Part shown: one piece after another, positions 40,351-52,000 of the stretch
How positions within the stretch are numbered: the stretch's first letter is position 1
Layout of the letters: the number at the start of each line of letters is the position of its first letter
NCBI RefSeq assembly: GCF_036245475.1
Contig: NZ_BTPM01000001.1
Span: forward strand, 186,001-250,000
Origin: Vibrio sp. 10N
GTDB lineage: Bacteria > Pseudomonadota > Gammaproteobacteria > Enterobacterales > Vibrionaceae
Length of the DNA stretch: 64,000 bases
Direction: 5' to 3'
Translations under genes and position numbers: made by a program
The notes under the pieces: generated by a model
What the model saw: the letters and a program-made list of their open reading frames with translations, nothing else
Told to the model about the DNA's origin: nothing
Database searches by the model: none

Positions 40351-41694
40351 TTAGCTCATGCCAAGCTTCTTCTCTAGGTAATGAATGTTAGCACCGCCGT
40401 GTTGGAAGTTCTCATCATTCATGATTGATTCTTGTAGAGGAATGTTGGTCTTGATGCCTTCAATAAACATCTCACCTAGAGCATTCTTCATACGAGCAAT
40501 CGCTACATCACGGTTCTCACCGAAGGTGATCAGCTTACCGATCATTGAATCGTAGTGTGGTGGTACTGTGTAGCCTGTGTAGATGTGCGATTCCCAACGA
40601 ACGCCCATACCGCCTGGCGCGTGGAAGCGCGTGATGGTACCTGGACATGGTAGGAAGCGCTCAGGATCTTCCGCGTTAATACGACATTCAATCGCATGAC
40701 CACGCAGTTTGATGTCATCCTGAGTGAACGACAGTGGTTGACCTGCTGCAACGCGTAGCTGCTCTTTGATTAGGTCAACGCCAGTCACCATCTCTGTTAC
40801 TGGGTGCTCTACCTGAATACGGGTGTTCATTTCAATGAAGTAGAACTCACCGTTTTCGTATAGGAATTCGAATGTACCTGCACCGCGGTAACCTATCTCG
40901 ATACATGCACGAGTACAGCGCTCACCAATGTACTTACGCATCTCTTCAGTGATGCCCGGTGCTGGTGCTTCCTCGACAACCTTTTGGTGACGACGCTGCA
41001 TTGAACAGTCACGCTCACCAAGGTGGATAGCGCCGCCTTGACCGTCTGCGATAACCTGAACTTCAACGTGACGAGGGTTTTCTAGGAATTTCTCCATGTA
41101 AACGATGTCGTTGTTGAAGGCTGCTTTCGCTTCTGCGCGAGTCATGGCAATGGATTCGACCAACTCGGCTTCACTGCGAACCACACGCATACCACGACCA
41201 CCGCCGCCACCAGAGGCCTTGATGATAACTGGGTAGCCAATGCGCTTCGCGTGCGCTTTGTTCTTGGCTTCATCGTCGTCCAATGGACCGTCAGAGCCAG
41301 GTACACAAGGTACGCCCGCTTTCTTCATTGCAGTGATAGCCGATACTTTGTCGCCCATCATGCGAATGGTGTCCGCTTTTGGACCGATGAAGATGAATCC
41401 AGAACGCTCCACTTGCTCAGCAAAGTCTGCGTTCTCAGATAGGAAACCGTAACCCGGGTGGATCGCCACAGCGCCAGTAACTTCGGCAGCTGAAATGATA
41501 CGTGGGATGTTTAGGTAGCTATCGATACCACGAGCTGGACCAATACAGATGGCTTCATCAGCAAGCAGTACGTGCTTAAGGTCGCGGTCCGCTGTTGAGT
41601 GAACAGCCACCGTCTTGATACCTAGCTCTTTACAAGCGCGCAAAATACGAAGTGCAATTTCACCTCGGTTTGCGATAACGACTTTATCTAACAT
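40351..41694 (-). CDS. accC: Biotin carboxylase subunit of acetyl-CoA carboxylase
   Basis: AccC carboxylates the biotin on AccB using bicarbonate and ATP, the first step of fatty-acid synthesis. The ATP-grasp enzyme has [17 protein letters not shown] near residue 160 and [17 protein letters not shown] near 288. I start it at ATG 41694 ([17 protein letters not shown], 447 residues); an in-frame TTG at 41700 adds two residues. It is 14 bases downstream of accB. Confidence 0.98.
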   Translation of the reverse strand: MLDKVVIANRGEIALRILRACKELGIKTVAVHSTADRDLKHVLLADEAICIGPARGIDSYLNIPRIISAAEVTGAVAIHPGYGFLSENADFAEQVERSGFIFIGPKADTIRMMGDKVSAITAMKKAGVPCVPGSDGPLDDDEAKNKAHAKRIGYPVIIKASGGGGGRGMRVVRSEAELVESIAMTRAEAKAAFNNDIVYMEKFLENPRHVEVQVIADGQGGAIHLGERDCSMQRRHQKVVEEAPAPGITEEMRKYIGERCTRACIEIGYRGAGTFEFLYENGEFYFIEMNTRIQVEHPVTEMVTGVDLIKEQLRVAAGQPLSFTQDDIKLRGHAIECRINAEDPERFLPCPGTITRFHAPGGMGVRWESHIYTGYTVPPHYDSMIGKLITFGENRDVAIARMKNALGEMFIEGIKTNIPLQESIMNDENFQHGGANIHYLEKKLGMS

Positions 41695-41708
41695 AGTCAA
41701 AGCCCCGC

Positions 41709-42167
41709 TTATTCGATGATAACTAGCGGTTGATCGAATTCTACAGCTTGACCATCTTCAACTAGGATTGCAGTGATAACGCCTGATTTGTCTGCTTCAA
41801 TCTGGTTCATCATCTTCATCGCTTCAACGATACAGATAGTGTCGCCAGCGCTAACAGATTGACCAACTTCAACAAATGGTTTTGCGTCTGGGCTTGGCGC
41901 ACGGTAGAAGCTACCCACCATTGGAGAAAGAACTTGGTGACCCGCTGGTACCGCAGGTGCTGCTTCTTCAGCTGCAACTGGAGCCGCCGCTGGAGCTGCT
42001 GGCGCGGCTACTGGAGCAGGCGCTGCTGCGTATTGAACCGGTGCTGGTGCTGCAGCTGGGCCGCTGCGGCTGATGCGTACTGACTCTTCACCTTCAGAAA
42101 TTTCTAGCTCAGCGATGCCAGATTCTTCAACCAGTTCAATTAGCTTCTTAATTTTACGAATATCCAT
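41709..42167 (-). CDS. accB: Biotin carboxyl carrier protein
   Basis: AccB carries biotin between the carboxylase and transferase halves of acetyl-CoA carboxylase. The 152-residue protein has an N-terminal dimer segment ([20 protein letters not shown]), an Ala-Pro-rich flexible linker (about 35-75) and the biotinyl domain with [11 protein letters not shown], where Lys118 is the biotin site. It heads accBC and is 59 bases downstream of aroQ. Confidence 0.98.
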   Translation of the reverse strand: MDIRKIKKLIELVEESGIAELEISEGEESVRISRSGPAAAPAPVQYAAAPAPVAAPAAPAAAPVAAEEAAPAVPAGHQVLSPMVGSFYRAPSPDAKPFVEVGQSVSAGDTICIVEAMKMMNQIEADKSGVITAILVEDGQAVEFDQPLVIIE

Positions 42168-42226
42168 GTTTCTTTCTCTTCGTCTTGTGAGTAAGACGGC
42201 TTTGCATTAAGCCGTAGAGTATTTGG

Positions 42227-42676
42227 TTAGTATGCTTTTAGCGCCTTAATGGCCGCTGAAAGCGCAAATTCATAGCCTTGTGGACCTAATCCGCAAATCA
42301 CCCCTTGTGCCACATCGGACAGATAGGAATGATGACGGAAGGCTTCTCTGGCATGAACGTTTGATAAGTGCACTTCGATAAACGGGATTGAGACACCCAG
42401 TAGAGCATCACGCAGTGCCACACTGGTATGAGTAAACGCCGCCGGGTTAATGATGATAAAGTCGGTATTCCCAAATGCCGCGTGTATGGCCTCAATCAGT
42501 TCATATTCACGGTTCGACTGAAGGTGGGACAGCTCAATATCGGCGTTCGCCGCTTGCTTTTCTAAGTTATCAACAATTTGTGAGAGTGTTTCACTGCCGT
42601 AATGTCCCGGCTCTCTTACACCTAAAAGGTTAAGATTTGGGCCATTTAAAACTAGAATTCGAGACTTTGCTGTCAT
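42227..42676 (-). CDS. aroQ: Type II 3-dehydroquinate dehydratase
   Basis: AroQ makes 3-dehydroshikimate in the shikimate pathway. The 149-residue dodecameric type II enzyme begins with [21 protein letters not shown], with the catalytic Arg and Tyr in the flexible lid. The [18 protein letters not shown] motif lies near 75-92 and the catalytic His is in [13 protein letters not shown] near 101. Position upstream of accBC is usual in gammaproteobacteria. Confidence 0.97.
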   Translation of the reverse strand: MTAKSRILVLNGPNLNLLGVREPGHYGSETLSQIVDNLEKQAANADIELSHLQSNREYELIEAIHAAFGNTDFIIINPAAFTHTSVALRDALLGVSIPFIEVHLSNVHAREAFRHHSYLSDVAQGVICGLGPQGYEFALSAAIKALKAY

Positions 42677-42905
42677 ATTGTCGCCATCTTCGGTTAACGT
42701 GAAATAAACGGGGTTTATCCCAAGTTTACATAAAAATAGGAGCGGCTGAGAAGCTCATTTGGCTCGTATTTTTAAAAATTGACCAAGATTATAGCTAATT
42801 CACAACATTTAGCAGCAATTTACTGGTCTAATCTCCTGTAGTCTGGCAGAAAATTTGCAGCACAGAGCACATTTTGACAGGCTGCTGAAAAAAACTGATA
42901 CAAAA

Positions 42906-42929
42906 AAGCCGCCCAATCGAGGGCGGCTT
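42906..42929 (-). terminator. Terminator of acs
   Basis: AAGCCGCCC / GGGCGGCTT is a 9-bp stem followed by TTTT on the minus strand, 24 bases after the acs stop. Confidence 0.88.
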
Positions 42930-42952
42930 GTTATCGAGTTGTCAAACACCTA

Positions 42953-44902
42953 CTAGGCAAGTTCCGCTTTTTCAGCAATCAACTTGTCAACCACACTTGG
43001 ATCAGCGAGTGTCGAAGTATCACCGAGGTTGCTGGTGTCCCCCGTAGCGATTTTACGCAGAATACGGCGCATGATTTTACCGGAGCGTGTCTTCGGTAGT
43101 GCATCAGTCCAGTGTAGTACGTCAGGGGTGGCGATAGGGCCAATCTCTTTGCGAACCCAATCTTTGACTTCTTTATGCAGCTCTGCCGATGGGAACTCAC
43201 CGTCGTTGAGGGTGATGTAGGCATAGATAGCTTGGCCTTTAATGTCGTGCGGGATGCCGACGATAGCGGCTTCTGCAATCTTATCGAATGCAACCAAAGC
43301 GGATTCGATCTCAGCGGTACCCATGCGGTGACCGGAGACATTCAGTACATCATCGACGCGGCCAGTGATCCAGTAGTAACCATCTTCATCGCGGCGTGCG
43401 CCGTCACCAGTAAAGTACATACCTTTAAAGGTAGAGAAGTAGGTTTGCTCAAAGCGCTCATGGTCACCATAAACGGTGCGCATTTGTCCAGGCCAAGAAT
43501 CGAGGATAACGAGGTTACCTTCGGTCGCGCCATCAACAATATTACCCATGTTATCGACAAGAGCAGGTTGTACGCCGAAGAATGGGCGAGTTGCCGAACC
43601 TGGCTTGAGTGCTGTGGCGCCCGGAAGTGGCGTAATCAAGATACCGCCTGTCTCTGTCTGCCACCAGGTGTCGACGATTGGAGATTGCTCGTTACCGATA
43701 GTTTTGTAATACCACTCCCAAGCTTCTGGGTTGATGGGTTCGCCAACTGAACCCATGATGCGTAGGCTGTCGCGTGAGGTTCCTTTGATGGCTTCGTCAC
43801 CTTTTGCCATCAAGGCACGGATAGCGGTCGGTGCCGTATATAGGATATTTACTTGGTGCTTATCGACCACTTCGCTCATACGGCTGGTATTAGGGTAGTT
43901 TGGCACGCCTTCAAACAAGATGGTTTTAGCACCATTGGCTAGCGGTCCATAGATAAGATAAGTATGCCCAGTGATCCAACCCACGTCCGCGGTACACCAG
44001 AATGTTTCACCTGGTTGGTAATCAAACACGTATTTGAAGGTCATGGTCGCATAAACGAGGTAACCACCAGTGGTATGCATCACCCCTTTTGGTTTACCTG
44101 TTGAACCAGAGGTATAAAGGATGAATAGTGGATCTTCAGCGTTCATCTCTTCTGGAGGACAGACTTCTGAGGCATTGGCTGTCGCTTCATGCCACCACAC
44201 ATCACGGTGTTCGTGCCAAGCAACATCACCACCCGTACGCTTGAGTACCATGACTTTAGAGATGGTTTTCACTTCTGGGTTGGTTAGTGCTTCATCCACG
44301 TTCTTTTTCAGTGGGACAGCACGACCACCACGGACGCCTTCATCTGCAGTGATGACGACCTTAGCGTCTGAATCGATAATACGACCAGACAGTGCTTCTG
44401 GAGAGAAGCCGCCAAATACCACAGTATGTACCGCACCAATACGAGTACAAGCGAGCATTGCCACGGCTGCTTCTGGGACCATCGGCATATATAGACAAAC
44501 CACATCGCCTTTGTTGACGCCTTGAGCCTTAAGCGCGTTAGAGAACTTACACACTTCTTTGTGCAGTTCGTTAAAGGTCAGTGTTTTGTCGTCAGCTGGG
44601 TCGTCGCCTTCCCAAATGATCGCTACATCGTCGCCACGTTCCGCTAGGTGGCGGTCAATACAGTTGGCAGAGACGTTTAAGGTACCATCTTCAAACCAGC
44701 GAATGTCGACGTGGCCAGTATCAAAAGAAGTTTGCTTGACCTTAGTGAATGGCTTAATCCAATCAACGATTTTACCGTGTTCGCCCCAGAATCCTTCTGG
44801 GTCCGAGACGGACTGTTGATACATGGATAGATAAGTGTCGTTATCCGCGTGGGTGTTGGTTTTAATGTTTTCTTTTACCGGATAGACATGAACTTCACTC
44901 AT
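42953..44902 (-). CDS. acs: Acetyl-CoA synthetase
   Basis: Acs activates acetate to acetyl-CoA through acetyl-AMP, allowing scavenging of low acetate. It has 649 residues of the ANL superfamily with the P-loop [19 protein letters not shown] (near 264) and the A10 motif [10 protein letters not shown], where Lys609 is the residue acetylated by Pat in other bacteria. The gene is in a minus-strand run with the exonuclease and DUF294 genes upstream. In V. cholerae acs is activated by CrbS/CrbR, both present here. Confidence 0.98.
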   Translation of the reverse strand: MSEVHVYPVKENIKTNTHADNDTYLSMYQQSVSDPEGFWGEHGKIVDWIKPFTKVKQTSFDTGHVDIRWFEDGTLNVSANCIDRHLAERGDDVAIIWEGDDPADDKTLTFNELHKEVCKFSNALKAQGVNKGDVVCLYMPMVPEAAVAMLACTRIGAVHTVVFGGFSPEALSGRIIDSDAKVVITADEGVRGGRAVPLKKNVDEALTNPEVKTISKVMVLKRTGGDVAWHEHRDVWWHEATANASEVCPPEEMNAEDPLFILYTSGSTGKPKGVMHTTGGYLVYATMTFKYVFDYQPGETFWCTADVGWITGHTYLIYGPLANGAKTILFEGVPNYPNTSRMSEVVDKHQVNILYTAPTAIRALMAKGDEAIKGTSRDSLRIMGSVGEPINPEAWEWYYKTIGNEQSPIVDTWWQTETGGILITPLPGATALKPGSATRPFFGVQPALVDNMGNIVDGATEGNLVILDSWPGQMRTVYGDHERFEQTYFSTFKGMYFTGDGARRDEDGYYWITGRVDDVLNVSGHRMGTAEIESALVAFDKIAEAAIVGIPHDIKGQAIYAYITLNDGEFPSAELHKEVKDWVRKEIGPIATPDVLHWTDALPKTRSGKIMRRILRKIATGDTSNLGDTSTLADPSVVDKLIAEKAELA

Positions 44903-45078
44903 TGCTTCTCTCCTTTGAATTGAGCTTAGCGGGCTAGGGCTGAACTAGATGATGTATTAACTCTCGGCTAGTTCGTCGCAATGAGCAATTAGACTTTAGG
45001 CGTAATGAATAAAAATCGAACCAAATTAATGAGTTAGATCTGAGTTGCAATGAGATCTTGGTCGCAGTTCAGGTGTTT

Positions 45079-45705
45079 TTAGTTCTGAGGTCGAAAAGGG
45101 GGCAGTGTGCCACGCGTAAGTTTGAGGTACACCATGGCTGCGGCTTTGGCATCTTCTAGGGCGTCGTGCTTGTGGTAATTGGGGATCTGTAAGTGGCGAC
45201 AGATGGCCTCTAGACTCAAGTCAAAGTAGCCATTTGGCAATAGTTTGAGCAGTTGGTCGTTGTAGATCTGACTGACCTCAACGAGTGAGTTAGGCAGCGG
45301 GAAACCCAAGTGCTTTTTGCATGCACGGTCGAGGATCTTTTTGTCATAGCGAATGTGGTAACCGACAAGAGGCCGGTTACCAATAAATTGAATCAGCGCT
45401 TTGATGGCCTGTTTTTCACTGATGCCATGTTTGAGATCATCATGGCGAATATGGTGAATTTTGATTGAGTCTTCATCGAGCGTTTTGGGGGCCGAGAGAC
45501 GCACTTCAAACGGCGCACTGGTGATGATGCGGTTGTCGATGATCTTTGTCGCTGCAATCGTGACAATATCGGCCACATTCGGATCGAGACTGGTGGTTTC
45601 ACAATCCAGAGAGACGAACTCATTCGGTGCAGGCTTAGTAAATAAGCCATGGTACTCGGTTCCCTTGGTTTGGTAGCGCCAATAGGTTCTGGTGACAATA
45701 TTCAT
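45079..45705 (-). CDS. DnaQ-type (DEDD) 3'-5' exonuclease
   Basis: The 208-residue protein has the DEDDh exonuclease core: Exo I FVSLDCETTSLDPNVADIV (Asp and Glu), Exo II GYHIRYDKKILDRACK and Exo III HKHDALEDAKAAAMVYL. It resembles the polymerase III epsilon-like family, not DNA polymerase itself, and probably degrades single-stranded DNA or RNA. It starts 17 bases after the DUF294 gene and lies upstream of acs; this trio is a recurring arrangement in gammaproteobacteria. Confidence 0.88.
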   Translation of the reverse strand: MNIVTRTYWRYQTKGTEYHGLFTKPAPNEFVSLDCETTSLDPNVADIVTIAATKIIDNRIITSAPFEVRLSAPKTLDEDSIKIHHIRHDDLKHGISEKQAIKALIQFIGNRPLVGYHIRYDKKILDRACKKHLGFPLPNSLVEVSQIYNDQLLKLLPNGYFDLSLEAICRHLQIPNYHKHDALEDAKAAAMVYLKLTRGTLPPFRPQN

Positions 45706-45722
45706 CGCTGCACCTCACACAC

Positions 45723-47558
45723 TTAGTGGCGAATTTGATAGTGGTAGCCCAACCACTGCTTAAACTTTTTCACCACGTGCAAGCCGTGCCGAAGGAGATC
45801 GCGCTCTGGGCGTTCCAGTGCGTCCAACTGTATGGCATTGCTCATGTCATGATGTGAAAGCTGCTGCTGAAGACGGAGTTTGAACAGATGCTTGAGTGCT
45901 TCGGATAAGTTTTCTGCAGTGGCCTGCTCCAATACGCGTTTCGCCACTAGCTGGTCGATGCGGTCGAAGGTGTTCGTTGCATCGATAGCGTATTCCATAC
46001 TCAATGCTCTCACGCCGTGCACAATGGGGAATATTCCGCCTTGTTTGAGATCCACACCTTGCTTGGAGCTTTTGACGTTGCCGAATAAAGTGAGTGGAAC
46101 GGCAAAGTTGAGTGCAGGGCGAGTAAACTCAGTTAAAATCAGCTCTTGCCCTTCCATTTTCTGCTGTAGGTGCTGCTTTACTGGCGTCAGTAGTGACTCG
46201 TTACCGGCAACCGCTCTGGCGTCAGCAAGAATGGCAACCTCCATTACGCTGTCGCTATTGGCACTGGCGACCAGCTCGTCTATACGTCGCTGCCACGCAT
46301 CAGTGCTGCGTACCCAATGTGGGTTGCTGACCATGACTTTACCGGGGCACAGAGGGTAGCCAAGACGAGCAAGGGTGTGGTTGAGTTCATCAAGCACCTT
46401 CTGTTGATTCGGCCATTCCAACCCGGGCTCGATGATGAGTGCATTGTCTTGATCGGTCTTAAGGATTTGCTCCCCGCGCCCTTCCGAACCCATGACCACT
46501 AAGCAGCAGTGATTGTGCATTGCCGGGGGGACCACAAGTTCAAAGGCGCGCTCAATGATCTGCTCATTCACAGCAGAGACGAGCTCCATCATAAATCGAG
46601 TGCGAATGCCATTCGTCACGAGACTATCGACCAACTGCTGCTGGCGGTTGGACGCCATAGCCAACTCTTCGACACTGTTGGCTCGTGCAATACTGAGCGA
46701 CAAGACATGAGAGTGGGTGGAGAACGCACTGAGGATTTGTGTCATGTCGAGCATGCCAACGGCTCGGTTGCCTTCACACACCATCAGACGTTTCACTCTT
46801 TGTCGTGTCATGGTCACCATGGCATTAAACAAAAACTCATGCTTTTCTACTTGGTGTACAGGATAAGTAGCAATATGGCCGATGGCGCTCTCGCTGCTGA
46901 GTTTGTCGAGCACCACGGCATGCAGCATATTGGTACGAGTGACAATGCCGTAGGGCGTATCATGTTGGTTAACTCGGGGATCATCGCTGGCCAGTTCAAT
47001 CAGCGCGGCATCCACACCTTGGCTTAATAAGGTTTCGGTCACTGTTGCTATTGGCATGTCTGCGGGCAGGATCAATGGTGGATGATAGATGCCTTCATCG
47101 ACTTTCGTGAGGATAAATTCGCCCAAATTCTGCTGTTTTTGCGCTTCTTCAATCAACTGTTGGCGCGTGGCTAGGCTAGTATCAAAGTAGGCTGCAAACT
47201 GACCGTTGCTGTGATAAAGCGACAGAAAGACTTCTTTAGGAAGCAGGTAAACCAGGGTGTCTTCTAGAGCGATGTAGTCGTGTTTAATGGTGTCGCTAAG
47301 CAGCGCCCTGACATCGAACATATCGTCATAGGTGTAGTGAGCGTAGACTTCCTGCTGCTCGCTATCGCGCTCTTCGACCGAACCTTTAATGATGACATAT
47401 AGGTGATCCGCGCTGCCTCCCGCTTTGATGATGGCGTCTTTGTCTCGATAATAGGCGACATCAAGTGCGGAGCGAAGCTCGGTTTGTTGGCTGTCACTGA
47501 GTCGATCGAAAGGGGGTGACGACATATTGAATTTATCAGGCATACCAGAGCGCTCCAT
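45723..47558 (-). CDS. cNMP-binding / CBS / DUF294 nucleotidyltransferase-like protein
   Basis: The 611-residue cytoplasmic protein has, in order, a cyclic-nucleotide-binding-like domain (about 15-130), a CBS pair (about 150-280) and a DUF294 GlnD-like nucleotidyltransferase domain (about 305-450) with MGSEGRGEQILKTDQDNALI (GS and paired acidic residues), then a DUF294_C domain. This architecture suggests a signal-sensing nucleotidyl transferase. Target and nucleotide are unknown. It is grouped with the exonuclease and acs, so a role in acetate or acetyl-CoA control is inference. It is divergent from the MFS gene. Confidence 0.87.
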   Translation of the reverse strand: MERSGMPDKFNMSSPPFDRLSDSQQTELRSALDVAYYRDKDAIIKAGGSADHLYVIIKGSVEERDSEQQEVYAHYTYDDMFDVRALLSDTIKHDYIALEDTLVYLLPKEVFLSLYHSNGQFAAYFDTSLATRQQLIEEAQKQQNLGEFILTKVDEGIYHPPLILPADMPIATVTETLLSQGVDAALIELASDDPRVNQHDTPYGIVTRTNMLHAVVLDKLSSESAIGHIATYPVHQVEKHEFLFNAMVTMTRQRVKRLMVCEGNRAVGMLDMTQILSAFSTHSHVLSLSIARANSVEELAMASNRQQQLVDSLVTNGIRTRFMMELVSAVNEQIIERAFELVVPPAMHNHCCLVVMGSEGRGEQILKTDQDNALIIEPGLEWPNQQKVLDELNHTLARLGYPLCPGKVMVSNPHWVRSTDAWQRRIDELVASANSDSVMEVAILADARAVAGNESLLTPVKQHLQQKMEGQELILTEFTRPALNFAVPLTLFGNVKSSKQGVDLKQGGIFPIVHGVRALSMEYAIDATNTFDRIDQLVAKRVLEQATAENLSEALKHLFKLRLQQQLSHHDMSNAIQLDALERPERDLLRHGLHVVKKFKQWLGYHYQIRH

Positions 47559-47775
47559 TTTCCCTCATCATGGCTATAGTCTGGCAAATTCGCCGCTAAG
47601 CTCCAGACGACTTTAGTCGAACACAGTGCGTCGAATTGGGCTCAAGGCAGCACTCACGCAGGATAGGGGGAAATTTGTATTAGGTATTAATTCCCTTTTT
47701 ATGGACTGGGTCTCGTAGCATAATAGCGCCTCTTTTCTTAATCCGAATTTCCTGTTGTCGCTAGGATCATAAAAC

Positions 47776-48963
47776 ATGTTAACGCCTTCCCCTTTTGCTT
47801 GGGTTTCCCAATATTTGTTTGGTTTCTTTTTTGCCTACGGTGTTTACCTACCGTTTTGGGCGCTGTGGTTTGAGGACCAAGGAGTATCGGCGGCCGATGT
47901 GGGCTTGTTGATGGGGTTGGGATTTGCGACTCGATGCGTGGCGAACTTGCTTATCACACCGCGTATTCATAAAGCGGAAAGTTTGTTGCCAGCACTGCGC
48001 TGGGCGACGTTAGCGTGTACCTTGTTTGTGGCTGCACATTTGGCCACCGGTCCAAGTTTCGCGATGTTAGCGTTGGTTACGGTGCTGTTTAATTTGAGTT
48101 TTGGTCCTGTAGTTCCTCTGTCGGATGCCGCGGCGAATCATTACGCGAATCTCAATATGTTGGATTATGGCCGTACTCGCCTTTGGGGCTCAGTGGCGTT
48201 TATTGCTGGCTCATCGGTGGTGGGGTATTTGGCCTCTCAGTTTGGTGCCAACATGATTGTTTACACCGCATTAGCAGGCTTTGTGATTTCAATGCTACTC
48301 GTGATGCGTAACCCTTCTACCATGCCGGTGTCGCAGCATGTTGATGATGCGGCAAGACCCAAACTGACGTCTCTATTGAAAGATGCCTCTGTGATCCGCT
48401 TTTTGGTGTTGATTGCGCTTATCCAAGGAAGCCACGCCGCTTACTACAGCTTCAGCTCTATTTACTGGAAGGAAGCAGGACACCCAGAAAGTCTAATTGG
48501 CTATTTGTGGAGTTTGGGTGTGGTATCTGAAGTGATGCTATTTGCCTTTAGTAAAAAGTGGTTTGCCGGTTGGTCGCTACGCACCTTGTTTGTGATTTCG
48601 TCATTCGGCGTCATAGTACGCTGGGGTTTGACAGCGTCGACCACGGCAGTCGGTGCGCTGGTGGTGATTCAGCTTTTGCACGGCGTGACGTTTGCGATTG
48701 CCCACATTGCGGCGATTCAATACATCCAAAAGTCGGAAGCCAACAAAATGGTGGCGTTGCAGGCTCTGTATAATGCCATCCCATTAGGCGCGTTCATTGC
48801 TCTGATGATGGCTGTGAGCGGTTGGGGCTATGAGAACTGGGGCGCGAATGTGTTCTGGGGTATGGCGGCGATGGGAGTATTGGCGCTGTTTATCAAAGTC
48901 GAACCACGTAAAAATACCCTGAAAGATATCCAGGAAAAACCTCAGCCTGAGCCACAGAATTGA
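47776..48963 (+). CDS. MFS transporter, HcaT-like (3-phenylpropionate type)
   Basis: The 395-residue protein has about twelve transmembrane segments of the MFS_1_like/nucleoside-symporter type. It begins SQYLFGFFFAYGVYLPFWALWF and has the conserved DYGRTRLWGSVAFIAGS. The HcaT family transports 3-phenylpropionate in E. coli, but the substrate here is not known. It is divergent from the DUF294 gene and 70 bases upstream of crbS, so it may share its transcript. Confidence 0.85.
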   Translation: MLTPSPFAWVSQYLFGFFFAYGVYLPFWALWFEDQGVSAADVGLLMGLGFATRCVANLLITPRIHKAESLLPALRWATLACTLFVAAHLATGPSFAMLALVTVLFNLSFGPVVPLSDAAANHYANLNMLDYGRTRLWGSVAFIAGSSVVGYLASQFGANMIVYTALAGFVISMLLVMRNPSTMPVSQHVDDAARPKLTSLLKDASVIRFLVLIALIQGSHAAYYSFSSIYWKEAGHPESLIGYLWSLGVVSEVMLFAFSKKWFAGWSLRTLFVISSFGVIVRWGLTASTTAVGALVVIQLLHGVTFAIAHIAAIQYIQKSEANKMVALQALYNAIPLGAFIALMMAVSGWGYENWGANVFWGMAAMGVLALFIKVEPRKNTLKDIQEKPQPEPQN

Positions 48964-49033
48964 GTTACGGAGTTTGAGAAAGTTTGTGATAACCCTTTAA
49001 ATAATAGTTAACGATTTTAAAGGGATATCACTT

Positions 49034-52000
49034 ATGCAAGGATGGATCGTCGTCCCCGTGTCTTTGGCCTATTTGGGCATCTTATTTCTTATTGCGTGGT
49101 ACGGGGATAGGCAAAAAAAGTGGTTATCCAACTGGCGGCCTTGGGTTTATAGCCTATCCATTGCGGTTTATTGTACCTCGTGGACCTTTTACGGCACCGT
49201 CGGTCAGGCCAGCAGTAATCCTTGGGCGTTCTTACCGATTTATATCGCGCCAATCATCGTTTTTACTTTAGGTTGGCGCGTCATCGCTCGCCTTATTCTT
49301 ATCGCCAAGCGCGAGCACATCACCTCAATCGCCGACTTTATTGCGGCTCGCTATGGTAAATCTCAAGGTCTTGCGGTTGTCGTGACCTTAATTGCCGTCG
49401 CAGGGATCTTACCCTATATCGCACTGCAGTTGCGCGGTATCACCATGGGACTTGAAGTCGTCGCCCCGGATTTAGCGTCTGAGCTGGGTTATCAAGATAA
49501 GCACATCTCTTGGTTTGTGGTGGGTGCGCTAGCGATCTTCACCATGCTATTTGGTACCCGCCATATCGATAATACTGAGCATCACCGCGGCATGATGATG
49601 GCCGTGGCGTTTGAGTCCATTGTAAAGCTGGTGGCATTTTTGGTGGTAGGGGTGTTCATCTTGTATCTCGCCTGGGAGCGTCCGGATATCAAACTTGTGG
49701 AGCTGGCTTCCAGTACTTACCAATCGCCCAACATACCGACATTATTGATCCACACCGGCCTGACCATGATGGCGATCGTCTGTCTACCTCGTCAGTTTCA
49801 TACCATGGTGGTGGAAAATGAACGCGCTCAGGACTTACATACCGCGCGCTGGTTATTCCCTGTCTACTTAGTGTTGATGGGGCTGTTCGTGTTGCCGATT
49901 GCCTGGGTAGGGCAGGGGCTATTGATGGGCACGTCACCCGATACATTTGTTATCAGTATTCCTAAGTTTGCCGAAGCCAATCATATTGCCTTATTGGCCT
50001 TTTTAGGAGGCACCTCGGCCGCGAGTGGTATGGTGATAGTCTCGACGATTGCACTGGCCATTATGGTATCAAATGACTTGGTGATGCCACTGTTGCTGCG
50101 TCGTATAAAGTTAGCGCATCGCTCTCATCGACATCTGTCGGGGCTACTGTTAATCATTCGCCGCGCCTTGATCTGTGCTTTGCTATTTGGTGCTTGGTTG
50201 TTTTATCAAGCACTGGATACCATCCATTCTCTGTCTGCGATTGGCTTTCTTTCCTTCTCGGCCATCACTCAATTTGCTCCGGCGCTGATTGGTGGTATGT
50301 ACTGGCGTCTGGGTAATCGTAAAGGCGTTTATGTTGGGCTGTTTGTTGGTTTCGCGATTTGGCTGATCACCTTGATGGGTGAAACCGGCCTCCTGGCTGG
50401 AGATGCCAGTACCAATTTACTACTGCGTATTATCACCCCGCCTGAAATGTTGATCTCTTGGGGCATTGCCAGCTCCGACTGGGGGATGCTGATTTCTGTC
50501 GTATTGAATGCGCTCTGCTTTGTTGTGATTTCGCTGGCGACGCGTTCAAGTCTGACTGAACGTTTGCAGTCGGCTTCGTTTGTAGGCACACCACTACCGG
50601 AAAGTGAAAACCTCAGCCTATATCAAAGCCGAGTCACGGTGGCAGAGTTGGAAATGCTTGCCTCGCGTTTTGTCGGTCGCACGCGAGTACGCAGCGCATT
50701 TAGACATTACTGGAAACAACAAGACAATCAACCACTACCAAATCAGCAAGCCTCTGCTGAGCTTATCAGGCATACCGAGCGTGTCCTCGCCGGGGTATTT
50801 GGTGCATCGTCTGCAAAGTTGGTCCTGACTTCAGCGCTGCAAGGTCGCAATATGCAGCTCGAAGAGGTGGCAACCATCGTTGATGAGGCCTCGGAACTTT
50901 ACCATTTCAGTCGTGGTCTGCTGCAGGGGGCGATTGAGCATATTGGTCAAGGCATTGCCGTAGTGGATAAACAGCTGCGACTGGTGGCTTGGAACCGTCG
51001 ATACTTGGAGCTGTTTAGCTTTCCTTCTGGGCTTATCCAAGTCGGACGGCCTATCGCGGATGTGATCCGTCACAACGCTGAGCAAGGTCTGTGTGGGCCG
51101 GGTGACCCTAATGAACACGTACGAAAGCGTATCTTTCACCTTGAGCAAGGCTCTCCGCATACTTCATCGCGCGTTCGAGCGGATGGCAGCGTAATTGAAG
51201 TGCAAGGCAACCCGATGCCAGGTGGCGGTTTTGTGATGAGTTTTACTGACATTACCGTGTTTAGAGAGGCGGAAACGGCGCTGCGCGATGCCAATGAGCG
51301 CTTGGAAGAACGTGTAGTCGAGCGAACACATGAGCTTGAGCAGCTCAACCAGCGTTTGGTATTGGCAACGCGTCGTTCGGAGTCGGAATCACAATCGAAA
51401 ATGCGCTTTTTGGCCGCGGTGAGCCATGATTTGATGCAGCCACTCAACGCGGCACGTTTGTTTGCTTCCTCTCTGTCTGAAGTCAGTAAAGATGAGGAAG
51501 GACGAAAACTATCCGGACATATTGAAAGTGCCCTTGGTGCCGCGGAAGAGCTCATTGGCGATCTACTCGATATCTCACGTTTGGAATCAGGTAAGCTGCA
51601 GACCAACGTTCGTGGTTTCCATCTCTCTGAGGTATTTGAGACGCTACAAGCTGAGTTCGGTGCTATCTCGAAAGGTAAGCAGATAGATTTCTCCGTGGTC
51701 TCTAGCTCGCTTATCGTTAAATCTGATCCTAAGTTGCTGCGCCGTGTATTGCAGAACTTTTTGACTAATGCGTTTCGCTACAACCCTGAGGGCAAAGTGC
51801 TGCTTGGTGCAAGGCGTATCAATGGTCGGGTGCGGATCGATGTATGGGATGACGGCATTGGTATTCCGGAGGACAAGCAGAAAGAGATCTTTAACGAGTT
51901 CACCCGTGTTGACCAAGCGAGAGCAGACCGAGGGTTGGGGCTTGGCCTCGCGATCTCTCGAGGGATCGCTCGTGTGCTCAATCATCAAATCTCGATGCGC

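Noticed and set aside
41859-42083. Long Trp/Arg/Cys-rich reading frames opposite accB
   Set aside because: They are shadows of the Ala-Pro linker of accB. They have no ribosome site and an unnatural composition.
43175-43750. A 191-residue plus-strand frame inside acs
   Set aside because: It is antisense to conserved acs sequence, which explains its length; it has no ribosome site or recognisable motif.
44903-45078. CRP sites upstream of acs
   Set aside because: They are expected from E. coli, but no sequence came close enough to the consensus by eye to report.
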